Shown piece after piece: positions 1-5,544 of a stretch of DNA of 7,007 nt; within the stretch, counting starts at the first letter, position 1, and each line of letters opens with the position of its first letter. The position numbers and the translations under genes are program-made. This DNA comes from Candidatus Poseidoniaceae archaeon. Its GTDB lineage: Archaea; Thermoplasmatota; Poseidoniia; Poseidoniales; Poseidoniaceae. Location of the stretch: positions 1-7,007 of the forward strand of contig JAKURJ010000087.1 in NCBI GenBank assembly GCA_022452125.1, written 5' to 3'. The notes under the pieces are model-generated. The model was not told where the DNA came from. It saw only the letters and a list, made by a program, of their open reading frames with translations, and searched no databases.

Positions 1-376
1 ATAGGTTTCTTCGAAGTGGACTCCAGCCTTGGTGCCTCCATCCTCTAATCGCCCATCCTCCACAAAGGATTGGTATATCACCCGGTGTTCCAGAAATAAT
101 CTCTTTTGTTTCACGAAGTGAAACCGGGGTGCCTCTGAGATATTTGCCCGGGACGATTGCTCCGGCTAGCACGACAACTCCGAGTCGATTTTCTAATGAA
201 GGTGGATTAATTCTATACGAATCGATGGGACAATATTCGTAGTTGATTCCCTTCTCTTCAAGAACTCCACAGATGTATCTGATGTGAAATCCAACATATG
301 GTGGGACTCCGAAAGCTGCCGGCTCATCCTCGTAGCCGTCAATGATGAGCCAGGAGGCATCCCCGGACTCACTCAT
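1..376 (-). CDS. Archaeal radical SAM protein, N-terminal B12-binding-like domain (partial, runs off left edge)
   Basis: The frame is open from the ATG at 376 to base 1, giving 125 residues of an incomplete protein. The translation begins MSESGDASWLIIDGYEDEPA, followed by GVPPYVGFHIRYICGVL, a conserved LAGAIVPGKYLRGTP block and an LCGGWAIRG stretch. I recognise these as the N-terminal Rossmann-like, B12-binding-type domain of archaeal COG1032 radical SAM proteins (DGY-DEPA-GVPPY motif). The radical SAM CxxxCxxC cluster motif would lie beyond the window, so the enzyme class is inferred from the N-terminal domain only; the substrate is unknown. The start is well supported: a strong Shine-Dalgarno GAGGTGA (381-387) ends four bases before ATG and overlaps the TGA stop of the upstream Csl4 gene. 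The two genes are 9 bases apart and probably co-transcribed and translationally coupled. Confidence 0.78.
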   Translation of the reverse strand, partial: MSESGDASWLIIDGYEDEPAAFGVPPYVGFHIRYICGVLEEKGINYEYCPIDSYRINPPSLENRLGVVVLAGAIVPGKYLRGTPVSLRETKEIISGTPGDIPILCGGWAIRGWRHQGWSPLRRNL

Positions 377-380
377 TTTT

Positions 381-387
381 TCACCTC
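381..387 (-). promoter_or_regulatory. Shine-Dalgarno site of the radical SAM gene
   Basis: On the minus strand this reads GAGGTGA, complementary to the CACCUC core expected at the 3' end of archaeal 16S rRNA. It lies four bases upstream of the ATG at 376 and overlaps the stop codon (386-388) of the preceding gene. It fixes the start of the partial radical SAM gene and implies coupled translation. Confidence 0.7.
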
Positions 388-1774
388 ATTCCTTTCTAGG
401 TCGGCGCTTTTTCTTCTTAGCGTCTTCTTCCTCTTCAGCAAGAGCACGTAACTCACGAGCGGATTTGCCACCGGGTTTACCACCGGGGCCTCCTCTCTTG
501 TCACGGTTCTGAGGTTTGGAGACATCGACCTTGATATTGCGGCCCATGAAGTCGCTGCCGTTCAGTTTGCTAACGACTTCTTCGCCCTTTGATTCAGGTT
601 GGATTGTAACGAATGCGAATGCTTTCTTGCGACCAGATCTATCGGTTGCCCACTGGACGTGAACTTTGTCACAGTGGTCCTTGAATAGGGCAGACAAATC
701 ATCCTCAGTTGCCTTGAATGGAAGATTTCCGACATACAGTCTAGCGCCTTCAGGGCGGGCACGCTTTGGTTTCTCATCCCTTGGAGCATCGGCGTCTCTG
801 ACACCGATTCTGCGTCCCTTGATTTTCTGACCATTCAATGCTGCAGTTGCTGCATCAGCCATTTCCTTTGACTCGTATGTGATGAAACCGAATCCACGAA
901 GGTTACCAGCATCATCTCGCATCAATGCGAAGTCGGTGACCTTGCCGTGCTTTTTGCACATGTTACGTACTTCATGCTCTTCGACAGCTCGCGAAACTCC
1001 ACCAACGAATAGTCTGCAACCAGGTGCAGCCTTCTGTCTGCGGCCACGGCCACCTTGACCGCCTTCGCCTTCGAATCTGAAGTATTCTCTTTCACGGCCG
1101 TCTTCACGAATATCTTCTGCGATGAAAGTCGCACGTCCTGCACTTCCTTTTGCGAACTTTGCTTCAGCTTCACCGCTCCAACGCTTGCCCGCACCATTCA
1201 GTGCAGCCATTCCGGATTCTCCACCGAAATCGTCAGCAAGAGCACGGAATGAACGTTCACCATTTGTTCTACAGACGACATTCCAATCACCTTCTTGCTC
1301 TGCTTCATATGTGTCACCACATGATGGGCATAGAGCCCAAAGGACTCCACAATCATCGTCTTCACGCATGTCGATTCGAATCACATTGCCTGCTTCAATG
1401 ACCTTGGCACGCACGACATCTCTGCGGCGCAGTCCATCGGCTGTGTTGTGAAGGAATCTGTCAGTGATTTTTGTGACGTGGAATTGAGCATACTCTTGGT
1501 CTGCCATAACTGAACGGTTTGGCTTTCCTTCTACGCTTAGGATTTTTATTTCTCCAGACTTTTCGTTTAGTTTGACAACTTCTCCAATGACGGTGTCGCC
1601 AACTTGTACACGCAACATTTCGTTGTATGTACGGACGCTAACAACGCCATCACTTTCGCTGACAACACCGGTCAATAATGCGATTAGGTTGCCATTTTCT
1701 TCAGCTGTACCCTGTCCTGGGCTTTTGTTCTCTGCAGATCCAACTACAGTTCCGGGGGTGACGATTGTCGCCAT
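386..1774 (-). CDS. csl4: Exosome subunit Csl4 fused to two RRM RNA-binding domains
   Basis: This is a 462-residue protein. Residues 1-50 match the Csl4 N-terminal domain (VTPGTVVGSAE, then GQGTAEENG). Residues about 55-137 form an S1 OB-fold (VGDTVIGEV to RIDM). Residues 142-172 are a zinc-ribbon-like module with C149/C152 (CPSCG) and C168; the fourth usual Cys is replaced in CRTNG, although C142 lies nearby. A charged Gly/Arg linker (about 180-250) leads to RRM1 (252-328; RNP2 LFVGGV 255-260, RNP1 RGFGFITY 293-300) and RRM2 (344-420; RNP2 LYVGNL 346-351, RNP1-like KAFAFVTI 384-391). The tail is Gly-, Glu- and Lys/Arg-rich. Archaeal Csl4 normally has only the first three modules (about 180-200 residues) and caps the RNA-degrading exosome, binding substrate RNA. 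The added RRMs presumably widen substrate recruitment (inference). The start ATG has only a weak ribosome site, but the Csl4 motif begins at once, so it is probably right. Confidence 0.9.
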   Translation of the reverse strand: MATIVTPGTVVGSAENKSPGQGTAEENGNLIALLTGVVSESDGVVSVRTYNEMLRVQVGDTVIGEVVKLNEKSGEIKILSVEGKPNRSVMADQEYAQFHVTKITDRFLHNTADGLRRRDVVRAKVIEAGNVIRIDMREDDDCGVLWALCPSCGDTYEAEQEGDWNVVCRTNGERSFRALADDFGGESGMAALNGAGKRWSGEAEAKFAKGSAGRATFIAEDIREDGREREYFRFEGEGGQGGRGRRQKAAPGCRLFVGGVSRAVEEHEVRNMCKKHGKVTDFALMRDDAGNLRGFGFITYESKEMADAATAALNGQKIKGRRIGVRDADAPRDEKPKRARPEGARLYVGNLPFKATEDDLSALFKDHCDKVHVQWATDRSGRKKAFAFVTIQPESKGEEVVSKLNGSDFMGRNIKVDVSKPQNRDKRGGPGGKPGGKSARELRALAEEEEDAKKKKRRPRKE

Positions 1775-1861
1775 ATTTTCACGCTCATGTTTTGGGGAAT
1801 CACCCTACGGGTGATGGGAAGGGGATAGTTGAGGCGAGGGCTGTTTGCTTTTGAACCCCTC
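1775..1861 (-). promoter_or_regulatory. Spacer upstream of csl4-RRM, possible promoter or leader
   Basis: These 87 bases separate the METTL5-like stop from the csl4 ATG and form the largest clean intergenic gap in the left half. Read on the minus strand they hold a weakly AT-rich TTCAAAAGC stretch near the upstream end, which is not a convincing TATA box, and a perfect 7-bp hairpin (1799-1815) about 25 bases before the ATG. The region could carry its own promoter and leader for csl4, but no clear BRE/TATA pair is visible. Confidence 0.3.
1799..1815. repeat. Perfect 7-bp inverted repeat with 3-base loop
   Basis: ATCACCC and GGGTGAT are exact reverse complements separated by three bases. In the minus-strand transcript this would form a tight GC-rich hairpin 24 bases upstream of the csl4 start. 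It is not followed by a T-run on either strand, so a factor-independent terminator is not indicated. A leader hairpin or a dimeric repressor operator are the other options. Confidence 0.45.
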
Positions 1862-2410
1862 TCATCGAGTGAAGCGCCAGCATTTGATGGAAGTTGCACC
1901 CATTCTCGAAGAATGGTGCTGGTATGTTGCAGGCATCCTAAACTCTCCTTCAAGGATAACTTCGCCTTCCGGTAAGTGCGTTGCTGCGGCGCTATGCATC
2001 ATGTGAACTACGGGTGCACATTGCATGGCCGCATCGATAAATGCACGGTCTGCACCATGGGTTTGAACTCCCCATGGTGGGTTGGAAATTACAATATCAA
2101 CCTCGGGAAGTTCGACTTCACCAACTCGGCCCACAATTGTGGTTCCGAGGTCTTGACACAATGCTGCCGCATCTTCATCACACTCTACGAATGTGACTTT
2201 TGCACCTAGGAGTTGCGCACCGTGCCCAAGTATTCCATTACCTGCTCCCAAATCTAAGACGGTTTTTCCTCGAAGACCATCATGAGCATCAATCTGTGCA
2301 AGCCATAATGCGGCTAGGTCGCCTTCGGTTTGATACTGCTCTAATTCCACATGATTACATGGATGTGCAGGTAGTTTCGATAGGGATATCGCCAAGTGGC
2401 GAAGCTTCAC
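1862..2410 (-). CDS. METTL5-like N6-adenine RNA methyltransferase (COG2263)
   Basis: This is an SAM-dependent Rossmann methylase. Counting from the GTG at 2410 it has 182 residues. An ELEQYQTEGDLAA motif lies near residue 26, motif I VLDLGAGNGILG near residue 51, and the catalytic NPPWGVQ near residue 110 (an [DN]PP[FYW] tetrad typical of base N6-adenine methylases). It ends FRMPATYQHH...WRF, which parallels the C-terminus of METTL5 (LPASYKFH...IRF). METTL5 with TRMT112 makes m6A in the small-subunit rRNA decoding region; the same role is inferred here. Upstream in-frame starts exist at GTG 2419 and TTG 2422, both overlapping the previous stop. GTG 2410 is preferred because GGTGAT (2415-2420) is a good Shine-Dalgarno site four bases before it and the family begins at this point. 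It precedes csl4, suggesting an RNA-metabolism group. Confidence 0.85.
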   Translation of the reverse strand: MKLRHLAISLSKLPAHPCNHVELEQYQTEGDLAALWLAQIDAHDGLRGKTVLDLGAGNGILGHGAQLLGAKVTFVECDEDAAALCQDLGTTIVGRVGEVELPEVDIVISNPPWGVQTHGADRAFIDAAMQCAPVVHMMHSAAATHLPEGEVILEGEFRMPATYQHHSSRMGATSIKCWRFTR

Positions 2411-2415
2411 TTCAA

Positions 2416-2619
2416 TCACCAACGTCGCTGATTTTGTTGCTGGCCGTAATTCGCACCCTGCATCTGCTGTGTTTGCATTTGCTGCATCCGGTATCTGATT
2501 GACTCAGCTTCCATTCTTAGTCTGGCAATTAGTTGGTCGCCAGGTTGTTGGCTTCCACAAAATCTGCAGAACCTCGTCCCATCGGCTAACATTTGTCCGC
2601 AGTTTGTACAGAATGCCAT
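2416..2619 (-). CDS. Small zinc-ribbon protein with Gln-rich tail
   Basis: This encodes 67 residues beginning MAFCTNCGQMLADG. Four cysteines (C4, C7, C18, C21) form two CxxC knuckles, the second being CRFCG, the pattern of the short zinc-ribbon family found at the N-terminus of many archaeal and bacterial proteins. The rest (30-67) is a short amphipathic stretch running into a Gln/Met-rich tail (MQQMQTQQMQG...YGQQQNQ) ending RRW. No enzyme domain is present and the partner is unknown. ATG 2619 is chosen over an upstream TTG (2661) because AGGAGTG (2628-2634) lies eight bases before it and the zinc knuckle follows at once. The gene lies 38 bases after the 333-residue gene, and its TGA touches the METTL5-like start region. 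Confidence 0.72.
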   Translation of the reverse strand: MAFCTNCGQMLADGTRFCRFCGSQQPGDQLIARLRMEAESIRYRMQQMQTQQMQGANYGQQQNQRRW

Positions 2620-2657
2620 GATTATCCCACTCCTAACTTGTCCTTGAACCCTCGCAT

Positions 2658-3659
2658 TCAACTAACCATCTGCATAAACACAGGCCATGTTTCGAAATTC
2701 TGGGCTAAAGCCCTCTCATTGATATCTTCGAGGCGAGCATCACTCATCATTTCTGATGGGTCAACACCTGAATCCAACAATTCCTGAACCAGGTTTCGGA
2801 ATTCTCTCTCAATAGCAGGCATGCCATCCACTTCAGGCTTACCTGTTGGCAATGGTACACTCTCATCCACAGTTGTTGGAGCGGCTACTGGAGTTGTTTC
2901 CTCGCTACCGGGTAAAGCGACCTGTTCCACTTCTTCGGTTGTAGGCAGTGCAACTTCTGCTGCTTCCTCAGGAATCATTTCTGCAATGAATGCCTCTTCC
3001 AATTTTGAAGTAGTCTCGTCCACTTCTGTTGCTACTGCGACCTCAGGTTGTGTTTCGACAACTGGAACTTCGACAATTTCAGGCTCAGGCTTCGCAAGGC
3101 CTACTCCTAATATTTCGGCTTGCTGTCTTGCTAATTCAGCAGCCTGTCTTCTAGGTAGAGAAACGAATGCCTTGCCGACTAGTGCGTGTATGGGATAAGG
3201 CAGGAAATATCTCTCAAGCGCAGGTAGGCTTGGATGTCTAAAGCACAGAATCGAGTGCTTCTCGAACGGCCTTTGGTTAGGGATATCTAGCGAGAATGGA
3301 ACCGGTGCGATTTCAACAGTGCTGCGCAACCATCCTTCCTGAGTTACCAATTGCTGCATCCATGGTCCCATGTCTGCATTTGCAATGTTCACGAATTGGA
3401 AAGATGCAGCACGAGGGTCAAATCCTTGCTCACTGATAAGTTCGGCTTCCGCTCGTGGTCGGTGAAAGATTCCCATGACGGGTTGCCCATGGTCGATCAT
3501 GTCGCCATGAAGTTCCAACAATTTCCTTTCTTTGCGAGGACACAACAGCATAACTTCTAGTCTAGCTGCATTGCCGTCCCAGATTTCCTGCCATCGAGAA
3601 TCGGCCTCATCCTTCAATTGTTGAAAGGTCATATTTGGAATCATTGCTGTGACACCCAT
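2658..3659 (-). CDS. Protein of unknown function, two domains joined by an acidic linker
   Basis: I do not recognise this 333-residue protein. Residues 1 to about 188 look like a folded domain with mixed helices and strands, containing FQFVNIANADMGPWMQQL (87-104) and FRHPSLPALERYFLPYPIHAL (140-160). Residues 189-278 are a low-complexity linker dominated by Glu, Val, Pro, Thr and Ala. Residues 279-333 are a helical C-terminal module (AIEREFRNLVQELLDSGVDP... to NFETWPVFMQMVS). No signal peptide, membrane segment or metal motif is evident. The N-terminal domain superficially suggests a SseB-like or other small interaction fold, but I cannot support an assignment. Start choices are ATG 3659 (GGTGG five bases upstream), ATG 3644 and ATG 3632. 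It starts 29 bases after asd and is followed by the zinc-ribbon gene. Confidence 0.75.
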   Translation of the reverse strand: MGVTAMIPNMTFQQLKDEADSRWQEIWDGNAARLEVMLLCPRKERKLLELHGDMIDHGQPVMGIFHRPRAEAELISEQGFDPRAASFQFVNIANADMGPWMQQLVTQEGWLRSTVEIAPVPFSLDIPNQRPFEKHSILCFRHPSLPALERYFLPYPIHALVGKAFVSLPRRQAAELARQQAEILGVGLAKPEPEIVEVPVVETQPEVAVATEVDETTSKLEEAFIAEMIPEEAAEVALPTTEEVEQVALPGSEETTPVAAPTTVDESVPLPTGKPEVDGMPAIEREFRNLVQELLDSGVDPSEMMSDARLEDINERALAQNFETWPVFMQMVS

Positions 3660-3660
3660 G

Positions 3661-3687
3661 CGACCACCAAACAGCGAGTAGTGGTCG
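3661..3687. repeat. Inverted repeat covering the ribosome-binding region of the 333-residue gene
   Basis: CGACCAC (3661-3667) and GTGGTCG (3681-3687) are exact reverse complements, 13 bases apart. The whole element sits in the 29-base gap between the asd stop and the ATG at 3659. In the transcript the downstream arm contains the GGTGG that would act as the ribosome site, so a folded hairpin would hide it. There is no T-run after it, so a terminator is less likely. Confidence 0.45.
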
Positions 3688-3688
3688 A

Positions 3689-4654
3689 CTATTTGGTGAT
3701 GTAGGATTCTTCGACTGCAAATTCAGCCAATAGAATGACTCCTCCAGCGGCACCTCTTACGGTGTTGTGTGAAAGAGCATCAAATCGGATTATGTTGCCA
3801 TCAACACGAATATTGCCTACAGTTGTAGTCATTCCTTCGCCTACCCAAAGGTGTTCATCTCTGGTCGGTTTTCCTTCGATTAGATTGTTGACAAGTTCTG
3901 GTGAAGAGGGCAAATCGAGGGTAGGGATTTGCATCAATCTCTGAACTTCATCCAAAGATGTTTCTCTGCTAACTTCGACTCCACATGATACGAAATGACC
4001 GTCTTTCTCTGGAACTCGATTGCACGATGCAATAACGGGGATCTCTATTCCAAGCAGATATTTTAGTTCAGCAATCAGTTTTTCTTCCTCACCAGGAATC
4101 AAAGGGTTGACATTGCCAGCGAGTGCATCTTCGTCATACAGTAATCGCCATCCAGCGCCTGAAAGGGCTTGACGTGTGTGGATTGTGACAGAGACAATTC
4201 CTAGGGATTTCAAACCGATAATTGGAGTAACCACCGGGACAACTGTGCAATTAGTCGCGCATGCATGGCCATCGTAAGTGTGCATGTCTTCAGGATTTAC
4301 TTCAGGAATCACCAGAGGGATGCCTGCGATTCTTCTGAAGGCGCTTGCATTAGAAAATACGTGAATGCCCCTTGCAACCAGTGAAGGCTCGACAACTTCA
4401 GCTACATTGTTAGGTAGCGCTGAGAATGCAATATCGACATCCGGAATGTCGCTCATAGAACAAATCAGTATGTCATATCGGGGCCTAGGAGTTTCTAATC
4501 TCCATTCAATCTCTTCATGCATCAGTCCTACGGAGTTAGGTGATCCAGCGATTGCAACAACCCTGAACATTGGGTGGTCCCAAAGCAATTCCTGTAGCCT
4601 TTGGCCTACTAAGCCGCTAGCTCCTAGAATCGCCACATTGAATCGACTCTTCAT
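3689..4654 (-). CDS. asd: Aspartate-semialdehyde dehydrogenase, archaeal/fungal type
   Basis: This 321-residue enzyme would reduce aspartyl-4-phosphate to aspartate semialdehyde with NADPH, feeding lysine, threonine and methionine synthesis in the cytoplasm. The N-terminal NADP loop is GASGLVG (11-17). The catalytic Cys is C136 in ATNCTVVP, followed by LSGAG (164-168), GEEEK (188-192), CNRVPEKDGH with R213 and active-site H220, and a C-terminal SHNTVRGAAGG dimer/NADP motif. The order matches archaeal-type enzymes, though it is shorter than the usual 340-360 residues, and the usual NPNC at the catalytic Cys is here ATNC. The related malonyl-CoA reductase of Sulfolobales is an alternative but less likely. 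The ATG overlaps the stop of the upstream glycosyltransferase (ATGA), with GAGGAG (4657-4662) just before it, indicating translational coupling. Confidence 0.9.
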   Translation of the reverse strand: MKSRFNVAILGASGLVGQRLQELLWDHPMFRVVAIAGSPNSVGLMHEEIEWRLETPRPRYDILICSMSDIPDVDIAFSALPNNVAEVVEPSLVARGIHVFSNASAFRRIAGIPLVIPEVNPEDMHTYDGHACATNCTVVPVVTPIIGLKSLGIVSVTIHTRQALSGAGWRLLYDEDALAGNVNPLIPGEEEKLIAELKYLLGIEIPVIASCNRVPEKDGHFVSCGVEVSRETSLDEVQRLMQIPTLDLPSSPELVNNLIEGKPTRDEHLWVGEGMTTTVGNIRVDGNIIRFDALSHNTVRGAAGGVILLAEFAVEESYITK

Positions 4655-5358
4655 CGCTCCTCATGTGGTGTGGGGAAGATTCTCCTTATGATGAGTTTCC
4701 TTGCTATGGACGTACCATCTTTGATGCTACCTAACTTTGCTTCACCAACTCTTTTTGAGTATGTGATAGGAACATGAGCGATTGGAATGTCTCGATGTGC
4801 GCAAGAAGTGTACATCTCTGCTTCGATTTCAAACCGCATGCTATTCAGTTGCAGTCTCTCTATCGCATTTCTAGAAAATGCCCAGAATCCTGAACACAGG
4901 TCGTAAATCGGCTTGCCGTGTAGTGCAACGGCAAGCCATGTCAGAAGTTGATTGCCAATCCAGTTAGTACTAGTCATCGCATTAGAGTGTAAATTGCCAT
5001 GCAACCGGTCTCCAATCACGATTCCATTTTTGGGAATTGAATCTAGGAGTCTAGTGATTTCTTCTGGATGGTACGTGCCATCGCAATCCAGCATAACCAA
5101 TTCATCGTCGCCAACCTCGAGGAACTTCTTGAATCCTTGACGCATTCCTGCGCCCTTACCTTCTCCCCATTGCTGGATAACCTCGCAACCCAACTCTTCG
5201 GCAATGCTCACGGTGTTATCAGTTGAACCACCATCGACAACAACAACTCTAGTGGAATATCCTCGATTTTTCAATTTTTCAATTGGAATTCTCGAATATA
5301 TGTCTTGTAAAGCTCCCTCTTCATCAAGAGTTGGAAGCATGATGAATAGGTTTGGCAC
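4651..5358 (-). CDS. Family 2 glycosyltransferase, dolichyl-phosphate-sugar synthase-like
   Basis: This 235-residue GT-A enzyme probably transfers a sugar from a nucleotide sugar to a polyprenyl (dolichyl) phosphate at the cytoplasmic membrane face. Visible motifs are PTLDEEGAL (9-17), VVDGGSTDNT (40-49), GKGAGMRQGF (67-76), the metal-binding DCD within DCDGTYHPEEI (91-101), GDR (116-118), DLCSGFWAF (153-161) and FEIEAEM (176-182). This is the set seen in DPM1/AglJ-like enzymes. It lacks C-terminal transmembrane helices, so it would be peripheral. The start is GTG 5358; no strong Shine-Dalgarno is seen, but the next in-frame ATG (residue 7) would cut the first strand. It overlaps asd by four bases and lies 42 bases after the extended end of the membrane protein gene, which may also act in glycan assembly. 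The sugar donor cannot be told from sequence. Confidence 0.87.
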   Translation of the reverse strand: MPNLFIMLPTLDEEGALQDIYSRIPIEKLKNRGYSTRVVVVDGGSTDNTVSIAEELGCEVIQQWGEGKGAGMRQGFKKFLEVGDDELVMLDCDGTYHPEEITRLLDSIPKNGIVIGDRLHGNLHSNAMTSTNWIGNQLLTWLAVALHGKPIYDLCSGFWAFSRNAIERLQLNSMRFEIEAEMYTSCAHRDIPIAHVPITYSKRVGEAKLGSIKDGTSIARKLIIRRIFPTPHEER

Positions 5359-5400
5359 GACTCTACGAGCGCTTATTCATTGTAGTGTCTTTCGCTCAAT

Positions 5401-5544
5401 TTAGGCATAATGAATGACTTCTATCCAATGAACACGAATTCCGGTTTCATCGAATAGAGCATCTCCTCTACCCGAGGCGCCCAGAGGATTTATCCAGAAC
5501 TCGGGATCACTAGTAATCTCAATTTCAAATCCTAGACCGCCAGC
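5401..5544 (-). pseudogene. In-frame C-terminal continuation of the membrane protein after a TAA stop
   Basis: Directly after the TAA at 5545-5547 the same frame stays open for 47 codons to a TAA at 5401-5403. It encodes a coding-like sequence (AGGLGFEIEITSDPEFWINP, then LGASGRGDALFDETG, then IRVHWIEVIHYA). The amino-acid composition resembles the end of an extracytoplasmic beta-rich domain, with two Trp residues, and it fills what would otherwise be an unusually long 186-base gap, leaving a normal 42 bases before the next gene. I read it as the true C-terminus, cut off by a nonsense change or a sequence error. Confidence 0.6.

Noticed and set aside
922..1197. Minus-strand 91-codon frame inside csl4-RRM
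   Set aside because: It is in another frame of the same strand as a gene with clear S1, RRM and Csl4 motifs; it has no recognisable domain.
1799..1815. Factor-independent terminator after the METTL5-like gene
   Set aside because: The stem is short and no T-run follows on either strand; archaeal termination typically relies on T-rich tracts.
1744..1953. Minus-strand 69-codon frame bridging the METTL5-like gene and csl4
   Set aside because: It overlaps the conserved C-terminus of the methylase and the start of csl4 in a different frame, and its sequence looks random.
2821..3198. Plus-strand open frame of 125 codons, Ser/Thr/Gly-rich
   Set aside because: It is antisense to the acidic Glu/Val/Pro/Thr linker of the 333-residue gene; its low-complexity composition is the mirror of that linker, with no ribosome site or family motif.
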